Source: Bacteroidales bacterium UBA5515 (GTDB lineage Bacteria; Bacteroidota; Bacteroidia; Bacteroidales; P3). From it: 64,000 bases of DNA. Below, piece after piece: positions 9,395 to 17,756 of this stretch. The position numbers were made by a program, and so were the translations under genes. Under the pieces are notes generated by a model. That model saw only the letters and a program-made list of their open reading frames with translations. It ran no database searches and was not told the DNA's origin. Position 1 is the stretch's first letter. Each line of letters opens with the position of its first letter. The DNA lies in NCBI GenBank assembly GCA_002423895.1, contig DIOL01000026.1, forward strand, positions 1-64,000, read 5' to 3'.

Positions 9395-10399
9395 ATGACA
9401 AAAGTTGCTGTTGTTATCCTTAACTGGAATGGCAAAAAACTCTTAGAACAATATTTACCTTCTGTAATTCAACATTCTCAACAAGCTCAAATCATTGTTG
9501 CAGACAACGCATCAAGTGATGATTCTGTTGCTTTTCTTAAAGAGAATTACCCTCATATTAGAATAATACAAAACAAAGAAAACTTAGGTTTTGCACAAGG
9601 CTACAACCAAGCACTTTCGGAAGTGGATGCAGAATATTATGTTCTCTTAAATAACGATGTTGAGGTAACTGAGAATTGGATAAGTGGCATAATTGACCTG
9701 ATGGATAAAGACCTGAAAATTGCTTGCTGTCAACCAAAGCTACTTTCTTATAATAAAAGAGATGAGTTTGAATATGCAGGAGCAGCAGGAGGATTTATTG
9801 ACTATTTAGGTTATCCATTTTGCAGAGGAAGAGTTTTCAATCATCTGGAACAAGACAAAGCTCAATATGACGATATAAAAGAAATCTTTTGGGCAACAGG
9901 AGCTGTAATGTTTGTAAGGGCAAGCCTTTTTCAAAGTTTTGAAGGATTAGATAAGGATTTCTTTGCTCATCAGGAAGAAATAGATTTTTGCTGGCGAATG
10001 AAGAATGCAGGATATAAAATTTACTACTATCCACACTCAGTTTGCTACCACCTTGGAGGAGGCTCACTGAATAAAACTTCTCCTTTCAAAACCTTCCTTA
10101 ACTTCCGCAATAACTTATATCTATTATACAAGAACCTCCCAAAAGAAAAGCAATTTAAGATATTAACCATTAGATTTGTTTTAGATATAGTTGCTGCTTT
10201 TTCATTTCTTTTGCAAGGAAAAGGAGGAGAGTTTAAGGCAGTCTTTAAAGCCTACAATGCTTTTTTAAAAAATCGCCATTTGATTAAAGCCAAAAGAACA
10301 ACAATTCTAAATCAAAACATAAAAGAAGTTTACCCCAAAAGTATAGTTAAAGCCTATTATCTTAAAGGGAGAAAGAAATTTACAGACCTAAATTGGTAG
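9395..10399 (+). CDS. Family 2 glycosyltransferase (rhamnosyltransferase-like)
   Basis: 334 residues. The N-terminus VAVVILNWNGKKLLEQYLPSV, the nucleotide-binding VADNASSDDSV and the metal-binding YVLLNNDVEV (a DxD variant) are typical of GT2/WcaA-type enzymes that transfer a sugar from a nucleotide donor to surface polysaccharide. There is a conserved ATGAVMFVRASLF block and an EEIDFCWRMKNAGY acceptor-side motif. The C-terminus (about 240-300) is partly hydrophobic and may attach to the membrane. The acceptor sugar cannot be told from sequence. It is second in the operon with the GWxTD gene and converges on aroQ with only 3 bases between the stop codons. Confidence 0.9.
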   Translation: MTKVAVVILNWNGKKLLEQYLPSVIQHSQQAQIIVADNASSDDSVAFLKENYPHIRIIQNKENLGFAQGYNQALSEVDAEYYVLLNNDVEVTENWISGIIDLMDKDLKIACCQPKLLSYNKRDEFEYAGAAGGFIDYLGYPFCRGRVFNHLEQDKAQYDDIKEIFWATGAVMFVRASLFQSFEGLDKDFFAHQEEIDFCWRMKNAGYKIYYYPHSVCYHLGGGSLNKTSPFKTFLNFRNNLYLLYKNLPKEKQFKILTIRFVLDIVAAFSFLLQGKGGEFKAVFKAYNAFLKNRHLIKAKRTTILNQNIKEVYPKSIVKAYYLKGRKKFTDLNW

Positions 10400-10402
10400 A
10401 TA

Positions 10403-10819
10403 TTAAATTAAAAAAGAATTTACGGCCAATTCATAGCCATTTAGTCCAAAACCAAATATGCTTCCTTTGCAATTAGGAGCAATTAAACTATTGTGACGAA
10501 AAGACTCTCTTGAAAGAATATTAGAAATATGAACTTCAACCACTGGAGTTTTTATGCTTTTTATGGCATCAGCAATTGAAACAGAAGTGTGAGTGTAACC
10601 ACCAGCATTAAGAATAATTCCATCGTAAGAGAAACCAACTTGATGAAGTTTATTAATTATTTCTCCCTCAATGTTTGATTGATAATACTCCAAGCTAACA
10701 TCAGGAAACTTATCTTTAAGAGAACTAAAATAGTCCTCAAAGCTAACATTTCCGTAAATCTCTTCTTCTCTTTTTCCTAAAAGATTAAGATTGGGTCCAT
10801 TAATTATTATTATTTTCAC
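10403..10819 (-). CDS. aroQ: 3-dehydroquinate dehydratase, type II
   Basis: 138 residues, the usual size of the dodecameric type II enzyme. It removes water from 3-dehydroquinate in the shikimate pathway. MKIIIINGPNLNLLGKREEE is the family N-terminus; the catalytic tyrosine is Tyr22 in EEIYG. NAGGYTHTSVSIADAI and the substrate-binding VVEVHISN are also present. The start at 10819 overlaps the end of the thioredoxin-like gene by 20 bases, indicating translational coupling within the minus-strand operon. Confidence 0.97.
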   Translation of the reverse strand: MKIIIINGPNLNLLGKREEEIYGNVSFEDYFSSLKDKFPDVSLEYYQSNIEGEIINKLHQVGFSYDGIILNAGGYTHTSVSIADAIKSIKTPVVEVHISNILSRESFRHNSLIAPNCKGSIFGFGLNGYELAVNSFLI

Positions 10820-11288
10820 TGTGTTTTTGTTTAATCCAATTAACTAATTCTTCAGCATGAGGAGTTAAAAATATATACTTCTCTTCGTCCAAAAGATAGA
10901 AAGTAGGAAGTGTTCTCAGGTAAGTGTGAATAATAGGTTTATCATTTTCAATCCAGCAGTTCTTCCATTTTTCAGGAATAAACTTCTTCTTATCCAACCA
11001 ATACTCTTTTTCAACATCGGGCAAAATTGCTAAGACTTCAATAATTCCTTTTTCAATCAATTCTTTTAACTCTTTGTTTTTAGATAGCTCTTTTTTAATC
11101 TTAGTGCAGTCTTCACATTCAGGATTATAAAAATAGAGCAGAGTGAAAGGAGCTTTATTTTGGTATAGAGTTTCTTCTACTAAGGAAGTTGTAATATAGT
11201 TAAAATCCATAAACTTAACCTTCTCTTGAGAAAAGGCAGAAAAAGAAAAACACAAAATTAACAAAGAAAGAAAAAAGAACCTCTTCAT
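10800..11288 (-). CDS. Thioredoxin-fold secreted protein
   Basis: 162 residues. A signal peptide (MKRFFFLSLLILCFSFSAFS) is followed by a short thioredoxin-like domain with LLYFYNPECEDCTKIKKEL, where C-E-D-C is in the place of the redox CxxC, and LRTLPTFYLLDEEKYI, where TLPTF matches the cis-proline loop. It resembles the DUF5106/thioredoxin proteins of Bacteroidales. An exported thiol-disulfide role is inferred; the substrate is unknown. It follows the metallo-beta-lactamase gene by 6 bases and overlaps aroQ. Confidence 0.75.
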   Translation of the reverse strand: MKRFFFLSLLILCFSFSAFSQEKVKFMDFNYITTSLVEETLYQNKAPFTLLYFYNPECEDCTKIKKELSKNKELKELIEKGIIEVLAILPDVEKEYWLDKKKFIPEKWKNCWIENDKPIIHTYLRTLPTFYLLDEEKYIFLTPHAEELVNWIKQKHSENNNN

Positions 11289-11294
11289 AAATTA

Positions 11295-12695
11295 TTAAAT
11301 CATTACAGCTTCTTTCTTTGAAGGGATATAAATGTTCTTATATCCATTTTCATTTAATGTATTTGCAAAGTTGATTTGAGTTTCTTCTTCACCATGAACA
11401 AGGAATATCTTTTTAATCTTCTTTTTGTCTTGACAAGATAGGTAAGTAAGCATTTCCTGATAATCAGCATGAGCAGAATATGAGTCAATTCTTCTTATTT
11501 CAGCTCTAACAAAATATTGAGTACCAAAAATAGAAACAACATTATCTCCTCTTATTATTTTAGCACCTAAGGTTGTTGGAGCACAATATCCAACTGCAAG
11601 AATGGTAGTTTTTTTATCTTCAATATTATTTGCAATATGATGCTTAACTCTACCTGCTTCCATCATACCTGAAGCAGAAATAATAATCATTGGTCTGTGA
11701 TTGGAGTTAAGTGCTTTAGACTCTTCTGCAGAACGGACATAATGCAATTTTTCAAAACCGAATGGGTCTTTATCAGTTTTCATATATTCTCTGATTTCAT
11801 CATTAAAGCACTCAGTATGCAAACGCATAATATTTGTAGCATTCAAACTTAAAGGACTATCAACATAAACATCAATATCTGGCAACAAACCTTTTCTTTC
11901 CAGCCTGTCCAAAGCATAAATAACTTCTTGAGCTCTTCCAATTGCAAAGGAAGGAATAATTAATTTACCCTTTTTCTTACAGCAAGTGTGAACAACAGCA
12001 TCTAAAAGTTGTTGTTCTGAAGTGCTAACATCATCATGCAATCTGTCTCCATAGGTTGATTCCATAATAATATAATCAGCTTGTGGAAAAGCTTGAGGAG
12101 CCTTAAGAATTCTTTTAGAATATCTTCCAATATCACCTGTGAAAGCAATATTAGTTTTCTTTCTGCCTTCTTTAATTGTAATATTTACAGTTGAACTTCC
12201 AAGAATGTGACCATTGTCAGTAAAGCGAACAGAAATATCAGGGTCAATAAGAAAATCTCTTTCGTAAGGAATTGAGATAAAATATTGCATTGCTTCTTGA
12301 GCATCAAGCATAGTGTAAATTGGTTCCACTTCAGGCAATCCTTGACGAACTCTTTTCTTGTTGAAAGTGTAGGTATCCTGTTCTTGAATATTTCCACTGT
12401 CAGCCAACATAATTGAACAAAGGTCTCTTGTTGCAGGAGTGCAGAATATGGAGCCTTTAAATCCAAGCTTTATAATGTAAGGAATAAGTCCTGAATGGTC
12501 AATATGAGGATGAGAAAGCAGAAGATAATCAATCTCCGAAGGATTAAATCCTAAATCACGGTTAAGGGCATCAGTCTCCAAACCCTTACCTTGAAACATT
12601 CCGCAATCTAAAAGTATTTTCTTGCCTTTTATTGTAGTAATCAAATGCTTACTTCCAGTTACTTCTTTGGCAGCTCCTAAAAACTCTATATTCAT
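11295..12695 (-). CDS. Metallo-beta-lactamase/beta-CASP RNA-processing exonuclease family protein
   Basis: 466 residues. N-terminal metallo-beta-lactamase fold with the zinc motif LLLSHPHIDHSGLIPY (HxHxDH), an FTGDIGRYSKRIL metal-binding strand, and MESTYGDRLH. The beta-CASP insertion follows, with IIPSFAIGRAQEVIYAL, ISASGMMEAGRVKHH and SYSAHADYQEML, and a C-terminal KKIFLVHGEEE. This is the YSH1/CPSF-73-like bacterial group, which acts on RNA; there is no KH or RNase J C-terminal domain. Likely first gene of the minus operon with the thioredoxin-like gene and aroQ, with its own promoter element at 12720-12727. Confidence 0.92.
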   Translation of the reverse strand: MNIEFLGAAKEVTGSKHLITTIKGKKILLDCGMFQGKGLETDALNRDLGFNPSEIDYLLLSHPHIDHSGLIPYIIKLGFKGSIFCTPATRDLCSIMLADSGNIQEQDTYTFNKKRVRQGLPEVEPIYTMLDAQEAMQYFISIPYERDFLIDPDISVRFTDNGHILGSSTVNITIKEGRKKTNIAFTGDIGRYSKRILKAPQAFPQADYIIMESTYGDRLHDDVSTSEQQLLDAVVHTCCKKKGKLIIPSFAIGRAQEVIYALDRLERKGLLPDIDVYVDSPLSLNATNIMRLHTECFNDEIREYMKTDKDPFGFEKLHYVRSAEESKALNSNHRPMIIISASGMMEAGRVKHHIANNIEDKKTTILAVGYCAPTTLGAKIIRGDNVVSIFGTQYFVRAEIRRIDSYSAHADYQEMLTYLSCQDKKKIKKIFLVHGEEETQINFANTLNENGYKNIYIPSKKEAVMI

Positions 12696-12719
12696 ATCTC
12701 TATAGTTTTAAATATAGAG

Positions 12720-12727
12720 CAAAGGTA
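12720..12727 (-). promoter_or_regulatory. Predicted -7 element for the beta-CASP gene
   Basis: TACCTTTG on the minus strand, 24 bases before the ATG. No convincing upstream TTG at the right distance was seen. Confidence 0.5.
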
Positions 12728-12767
12728 ATAAAATTTAAATATCTAAGAGCATTTTATTAGCATATAA

Positions 12768-14123
12768 TTATTCAATAGTCTTGTTCTCTATTGAAACATA
12801 TTTTCTAACAACCTTTCTAAATTTGCTATAATAAAGAATGGCAGCAGTTAATAGTCCAGCTAAGAACCCAGCAAAAATACTCCATGAACCCAATTCAAAA
12901 ACAAACCCACATATATAAGCAAAAGGCAAAGCTACAAATACATAGGCTATTAAAGCATATTTCATTGGCTTAGCCACGTCGTTAATTCCTCTCAAACCTC
13001 CAAGAACTGAAACCTGTGAGCCATCAATAATTTGAAAAACGCCGGCAACAATAAAAAATCCTCTTGCAATTTCAATAACCTCCTCATCGCTTGAGAAAAT
13101 CATAGCAATATATCTTCCAAAAATAATAAGAATAAAAGCCATACAAGACATAGTTAGAAAAGCAAGTTGAAATCCTGTTTTAAACTGATTGTTAAGCTCC
13201 TTCATATTATTTACTCCAAAGGCTTGAGAAATAAGAACTGTTGTTGCACTTGAAATACCCGAGGCAATCAAAAAGGTTGTTCCCACAATAGTTATAACAA
13301 TTTGATAGGCAGCTAAAGCTTGAGTTGAAACCCAACCCATCATAACAGTAACTCCCAGCAAAGAGAAAAATTCCAAAAACATCTGTCCAGCAATAGGAAT
13401 GCCAAGCCTTAACAGTTTAATGTGATAGTATTTAGATAAGTTAGAAAAAGAAAAGAAACTTAAATATCTCTTATAGTTTGCCTTCATGTAAAGATAAATC
13501 ACAAAAGCAACAGGCATTAAAAGTCGAGAGATAAAAGTAGCCAGTGCGGCACCAGTAACCCCCATATGAGGAAAGCCAAACTTACCAAAAATTAAAAGAT
13601 AGTTCAAGACAACATTAAGCAGGTTAGCCGATATGGTAATAATCATTGAAGGCTTAGTGTTACCCACGCCTTCCATAAACTGTTTAAAAGAAAGGAATAT
13701 AAGTTGAGGTATAAAGGATAGAGCAATAATAAAATAGTAGGGGTAGCAAATCTCAATCACTTCCTTTGGTTGTCCAAAATACTTCAGAAAAGGCATAAGC
13801 AAAAGAAGAATGGCAGTGATAACTAAAGATATAATTGTATTAAGAGAAATGGAGTTTTGAAGTAATATGGAAGAAATTTTATGTTCTCCTCTTGCATAAC
13901 TCTGTCCTGTTAGAGGAGTTAGAGCCATGGCAATTCCCATTCCAACCACCAAAGCATTATAAGAAACACTTCCTGCAAAAGCAACTGCAGCCAATTCCGT
14001 TGTCCCCAAACGTCCCACCATAATAGTATCTACCATTTGCACAAATGACTGACCCATTGATGCTAAAATAATAGGGAAGGCTAATTGAAAGTTTGTTTTG
14101 TAGTATGATTTATTAAGAAACAT
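12768..14123 (-). CDS. MATE family efflux transporter (NorM-like)
   Basis: 451 residues, about 12 hydrophobic segments, the normal size for the family. The N-terminal half begins with FQLAFPIILASMGQSFVQMVDTIMVGRLG, the classic MATE start, and there is a second related half from about residue 235 (LLRLGIPIAGQMFLEFFSLL). The family exports cationic drugs or toxic metabolites in exchange for Na+ or H+; the substrate is not predictable. The gene is followed after 72 bases by the beta-CASP gene, which has its own promoter element. A -7 element lies at 14143-14150. Confidence 0.93.
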   Translation of the reverse strand: MFLNKSYYKTNFQLAFPIILASMGQSFVQMVDTIMVGRLGTTELAAVAFAGSVSYNALVVGMGIAMALTPLTGQSYARGEHKISSILLQNSISLNTIISLVITAILLLLMPFLKYFGQPKEVIEICYPYYFIIALSFIPQLIFLSFKQFMEGVGNTKPSMIITISANLLNVVLNYLLIFGKFGFPHMGVTGAALATFISRLLMPVAFVIYLYMKANYKRYLSFFSFSNLSKYYHIKLLRLGIPIAGQMFLEFFSLLGVTVMMGWVSTQALAAYQIVITIVGTTFLIASGISSATTVLISQAFGVNNMKELNNQFKTGFQLAFLTMSCMAFILIIFGRYIAMIFSSDEEVIEIARGFFIVAGVFQIIDGSQVSVLGGLRGINDVAKPMKYALIAYVFVALPFAYICGFVFELGSWSIFAGFLAGLLTAAILYYSKFRKVVRKYVSIENKTIE

Positions 14124-14142
14124 TTTGTTTAAATAATTTCTG

Positions 14143-14150
14143 CAAAGATA
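14143..14150 (-). promoter_or_regulatory. Predicted -7 element for the MATE gene
   Basis: TATCTTTG on the minus strand, 19 bases upstream of the ATG, giving a very short leader. Confidence 0.5.
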
Positions 14151-14360
14151 CTACTTTTTCACCACTTAATTTTTTAATAGCTTTTTGCTTTCTGTCTTAT
14201 TTCAGAGTAATTAAGTGGATAGCTTTTAAACTGAAAGATGTTTCTGCTGTGCAGTATATATTAATTCATCTCTTCTATTTATTCCATTAATTTCTTTCAC
14301 TAATTTGATATGATTCTCTTTTTTCTGAATTATAAAGTCTTTTCTTTGAAAAATATCCTT

Positions 14361-14720
14361 GTGAAAATCTGATTTTAACTTGATTTAATCTTGATAAAGC
14401 CTGTTTAGAAGTATTTAAAAAGGGAGTTAATGTTGGTATCATGCGATGATGTTCTTGAATTCATGCCATGAATTACTCAGAATCATGCCATGAATTGGTC
14501 GGAATCATGCCATGATATTAATGAATTCATGCCATGAATTGGAGGAAATCATGGCATGAATTCGAGAACATGATGCCATGAATTGGACATAAAAACGAAG
14601 TTTAATAAGATTGATGTCTTATATTTTTAGTTCTATATCTGATTTCCTTAGTTTTATATCTTGTGTTTTTAGATTTATATCTTAAGTATTTATTCTTATA
14701 TCTAATTTCCTGAGTCTTAA
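14361..14720. repeat. Phased palindrome and 21-bp repeat array B
   Basis: It occupies the gap between the divergent MATE and guaA genes. Seven palindromic units, mostly ATCATG or AATTCATG arms around a single C or G, have centres at 14444, 14466, 14488, 14510, 14532, 14554 and 14576, exactly 22 bp apart. On the left a GATTT/GTTT core recurs at 14361, 14382 and 14403 (21 bp). On the right TATCT/TGTCT starts recur at 14615, 14636, 14657, 14678 and 14699 (21 bp). Little else is visible in the flanks 14151-14360 and 14721-14910, which are plain AT-rich sequence. Confidence 0.88.
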
Positions 14721-14910
14721 AAATCTTTGTTTTTAACCCAAAAGGCTTTTTTGCACAAGAGATTATAAACTTGTGCTGAATTTAAAACGAAGGGGTGAAA
14801 GGTTTGTAGATAAAGAATTATTAAACATACTCTATAAACCTACTTCTCCTTTGGGGACGAACATCAAAATAAATTATATCATCTCTTAATAAGCAATTAA
14901 GGTCTGTATT

Positions 14911-14940
14911 TTGCCATATGAGGTTTTTTTTGTATTTTTG
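14911..14940 (+). promoter_or_regulatory. Predicted promoter of the guaA operon
   Basis: TTG at 14911-14913 and TATTTTTG at 14933-14940 with a 19-base spacer, 27 bases before the guaA ATG. Confidence 0.68.
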
Positions 14941-14967
14941 GCAACTGATAAATTTAATTTCGAAAAG

Positions 14968-16494
14968 ATGCAAACTATACTTATTCTTGATTTTGGGTCT
15001 CAATACACTCAATTAATTGCTCGTAAGATAAGAGAGTTAAATGTTTATTGTGAGATTCATCCTTTCAACAATTTCCCTCCTCTAACTTCAGATGTTAAGG
15101 GGGTTGTTTTTTCTGGTAGTCCTTTCAGTTGTACAGAAAAGGATGCTCCAAAGATTGACTTAAATGCTTTCAGAAAGAAAGTTCCTGTTTTGGGCGTATG
15201 CTATGGAGCTCAATATATGGCTTGGGCTAATGGAGGAGAAATTCTTCCTTCAGAAATTAGAGAATATGGAAGAGCCAATTTAAGCCAGATAAATTCCAAT
15301 TCTCCTCTAATGAAGAATGTTACTTTAAAATCTCAAGTATGGATGTCTCATGGAGATACAATTTTATCTTTACCTGAGGGTTTTGAAGTAATTTGCTCAA
15401 CAGACAACGTTGTAAACTGTGGTTATAAGATTGAAGGAGAAGATACTTATGGAATTCAATTTCATCCAGAGGTAACACATTCCAAAGAAGGAATTGAAAT
15501 GCTAAAAAACTTTGTTGTTGACATATGCCATTGTTTTCAAGAATGGACTCCAAAGAGTTTTGTTGAAACAACAATTGAAAGTTTGAAACAACAATTAGGA
15601 AATGACAAGGTTGTTCTGGGATTGTCTGGAGGTGTTGACTCATCTGTTGCAGCAATGCTGTTGCATAAGGCAATTGGAAAGAATTTAAACTGTATTTTTG
15701 TTGACAATGGACTTCTTCGTAAAAATGAATTTGAACAAGTTCTTGAATCCTACAAAGGAATGGGACTTAATGTTAAAGGCGTTGATGCAAAGGATATGTT
15801 CTATTCAGCACTTAAGGGAATAACCTCTCCTGAAGATAAACGTAAGGCAATAGGTAAAACCTTTATTGATGTTTTCGATAAGGAAGCAAATTCAATTGAA
15901 GACGTTAAATGGTTGGCTCAAGGAACAATTTACCCTGATGTTATAGAATCTATTTCAGTTAAGGGACCTTCAGCAACAATCAAATCACACCATAATGTTG
16001 GAGGATTGCCAAAATATATGACACTTAAACTTGTTGAACCGCTTAAAACATTGTTCAAAGATGAGGTAAGACGCGTTGGAGCAAGCATAGGACTAAAACA
16101 GGAACTTTTAGGACGTCATCCTTTCCCAGGTCCTGGATTAGCCATTAGAATTCTTTCAGATATTACTCCTGAAAAGGTTAGAGTTATTCAAGAAGTTGAC
16201 GATATATTTATTCAAGGCTTAAGAAATCATGGCTTATACGACAAAGTATGGCAGGCAGGAGCTATTTTACTTCCAGTTCAGTCAGTTGGAGTTATGGGAG
16301 ATGAAAGAACTTATGAAAATGTTGTTGCTCTAAGAGCTGTTGAAAGCAATGATGGAATGACAGCCGACTGGTCATGGCTTCCTTATGAGTTTTTGCAGGA
16401 AGTGTCTAATTCCATTATAAATAGAGTTAAAGGTGTTAACAGGGTTGTGTATGACATTTCATCCAAACCACCTGCAACAATTGAATGGGAATAA
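14968..16494 (+). CDS. guaA: GMP synthase (glutamine-hydrolysing)
   Basis: 508 residues. It converts XMP to GMP using glutamine and ATP. The N-terminal class I glutamine amidotransferase starts QTILILDFGSQYTQLIARKI, with catalytic Cys78 in GVCYGAQ and His166/Glu168 in FHPEV. The ATP-pyrophosphatase P-loop is GLSGGVDSSVAAML (about 218-231). The dimerisation domain ends with the invariant DISSKPPATIEWE. The start at 14968 is preferred over an in-frame ATG at 14911, which lies on the promoter. First gene of a four-gene run; the next starts 19 bases downstream. Confidence 0.98.
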   Translation: MQTILILDFGSQYTQLIARKIRELNVYCEIHPFNNFPPLTSDVKGVVFSGSPFSCTEKDAPKIDLNAFRKKVPVLGVCYGAQYMAWANGGEILPSEIREYGRANLSQINSNSPLMKNVTLKSQVWMSHGDTILSLPEGFEVICSTDNVVNCGYKIEGEDTYGIQFHPEVTHSKEGIEMLKNFVVDICHCFQEWTPKSFVETTIESLKQQLGNDKVVLGLSGGVDSSVAAMLLHKAIGKNLNCIFVDNGLLRKNEFEQVLESYKGMGLNVKGVDAKDMFYSALKGITSPEDKRKAIGKTFIDVFDKEANSIEDVKWLAQGTIYPDVIESISVKGPSATIKSHHNVGGLPKYMTLKLVEPLKTLFKDEVRRVGASIGLKQELLGRHPFPGPGLAIRILSDITPEKVRVIQEVDDIFIQGLRNHGLYDKVWQAGAILLPVQSVGVMGDERTYENVVALRAVESNDGMTADWSWLPYEFLQEVSNSIINRVKGVNRVVYDISSKPPATIEWE

Positions 16495-16513
16495 TTTAAT
16501 AGAAAAATAAATT

Positions 16514-17740
16514 ATGAAACGTAGCATTATTTATTTTGTAGTATTTACTTGCTTGCTTACTTTTGGAGGAATTAAAAATGCTCACGCAAAAGGAGATAAG
16601 AATACCCTTGTGCCTGACAAAACCCTGCCACTTGCCAAGAAAAGCCTGAATATTGCTATGTTTCTACCTTTATCTTATGATAGAATTTCTGAACTTGATT
16701 TCACCAAATTCAATATTGAAGATAAAAAAAGAATGAAATATCGTTGCTTCGAATACATAACTTTTTATGAAGGAGCAAGGATAGCATTGGACAAATTGGA
16801 AAAGGAAGGCTATAGCGTTTCTTTATATGTTTATGATGTAGGGGAAGAGGATGTTGTTGAAATGAACAAGGTTTTACAAAATCCAGAAATGAAAACAATG
16901 GATTTGTTAATACCTCTTGTGTTTCAGAAATGTTTTAATGCTGCTGCTGATTTTGCACTAAAGAACAGCATTCCGATAATCAATCCGATGAGTCCTAATC
17001 CAACAATAATTGAGAACAATCCTTTTGTTTTCAAAATACAACCCTCTACAATTGCAGATGTTGAAACAACTGTAAGATATATTAGGAATAACTTCACTTC
17101 TCCCAACATAATTCTTCTCTTTACTCCAAAAGAAAAGCTTATTATGGAAATGTACCAAAGAGCCATTGAAAGAGAAAACTGGACTTGGTGTGCAGTGGAT
17201 TTCAACAAATATCAAAATAGAATATTTGAAAAGATAGACACAAAGAAAGAGAATATATATATATCAATTGTAGATAAAGGTAACCAGCAACTAAATGAGG
17301 CTTACGCCAACACGCTTCTGATGAAGCTAAATAATAATAAAGGACTTCCACCAATAAATCTTATTGCACAATACGACTGGTTAGACTATCCATCATTGGA
17401 CTTGAAACTTATTCAGAAGTTCAACTTCCATTTCACCTTAAGTTATTTGAATGATTATACTAATCAAAACTTTGTTGAATTTGTAAAAGAATATCGTAAA
17501 CATTTTCGTCAAGAACCTGACAAAATTTATGCAGCTTTAGGCTATGATATAATGATGTACTTTGTACCTGCCATGCAGCACAAGGGCAACAGTTTCATAA
17601 CCGAACCCAATGAAGACAGAACAAAGGTTATGATTAATTCTTTTTACTTCGACAGAAAAGACCCAAAGGATGGATGGCAAAATCGCAGGACAGTAGTGTA
17701 TAAGGTTAGTGATTACAAGATAATAAGTGTTGGGAGGTAA
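16514..17740 (+). CDS. Periplasmic-binding-protein-like protein (type 1 fold)
   Basis: 408 residues with a signal peptide ending near NAHA. After it, SLNIAMFLPLSYD begins a type 1 periplasmic-binding fold, with FYEGARIALDKLEKEGYSVSLYVYDVGE and SIPIINPMSPNPTI resembling the leucine/isoleucine/valine-binding family. No transport permease or ATPase is nearby. In many Bacteroidota related proteins carry an N-terminal LysM domain; none is visible here. A sensor or envelope role is as likely as transport. It sits between guaA and the 876-residue envelope gene (16 bases downstream). Confidence 0.72.
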   Translation: MKRSIIYFVVFTCLLTFGGIKNAHAKGDKNTLVPDKTLPLAKKSLNIAMFLPLSYDRISELDFTKFNIEDKKRMKYRCFEYITFYEGARIALDKLEKEGYSVSLYVYDVGEEDVVEMNKVLQNPEMKTMDLLIPLVFQKCFNAAADFALKNSIPIINPMSPNPTIIENNPFVFKIQPSTIADVETTVRYIRNNFTSPNIILLFTPKEKLIMEMYQRAIERENWTWCAVDFNKYQNRIFEKIDTKKENIYISIVDKGNQQLNEAYANTLLMKLNNNKGLPPINLIAQYDWLDYPSLDLKLIQKFNFHFTLSYLNDYTNQNFVEFVKEYRKHFRQEPDKIYAALGYDIMMYFVPAMQHKGNSFITEPNEDRTKVMINSFYFDRKDPKDGWQNRRTVVYKVSDYKIISVGR

Positions 17741-17756
17741 AATAGATTAATTAATA

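Noticed and set aside
14438..14584. CRISPR array
   Set aside because: The period is only 22 bp and there are no unique spacers of 30 or so bases between repeats; no cas genes are in the window.
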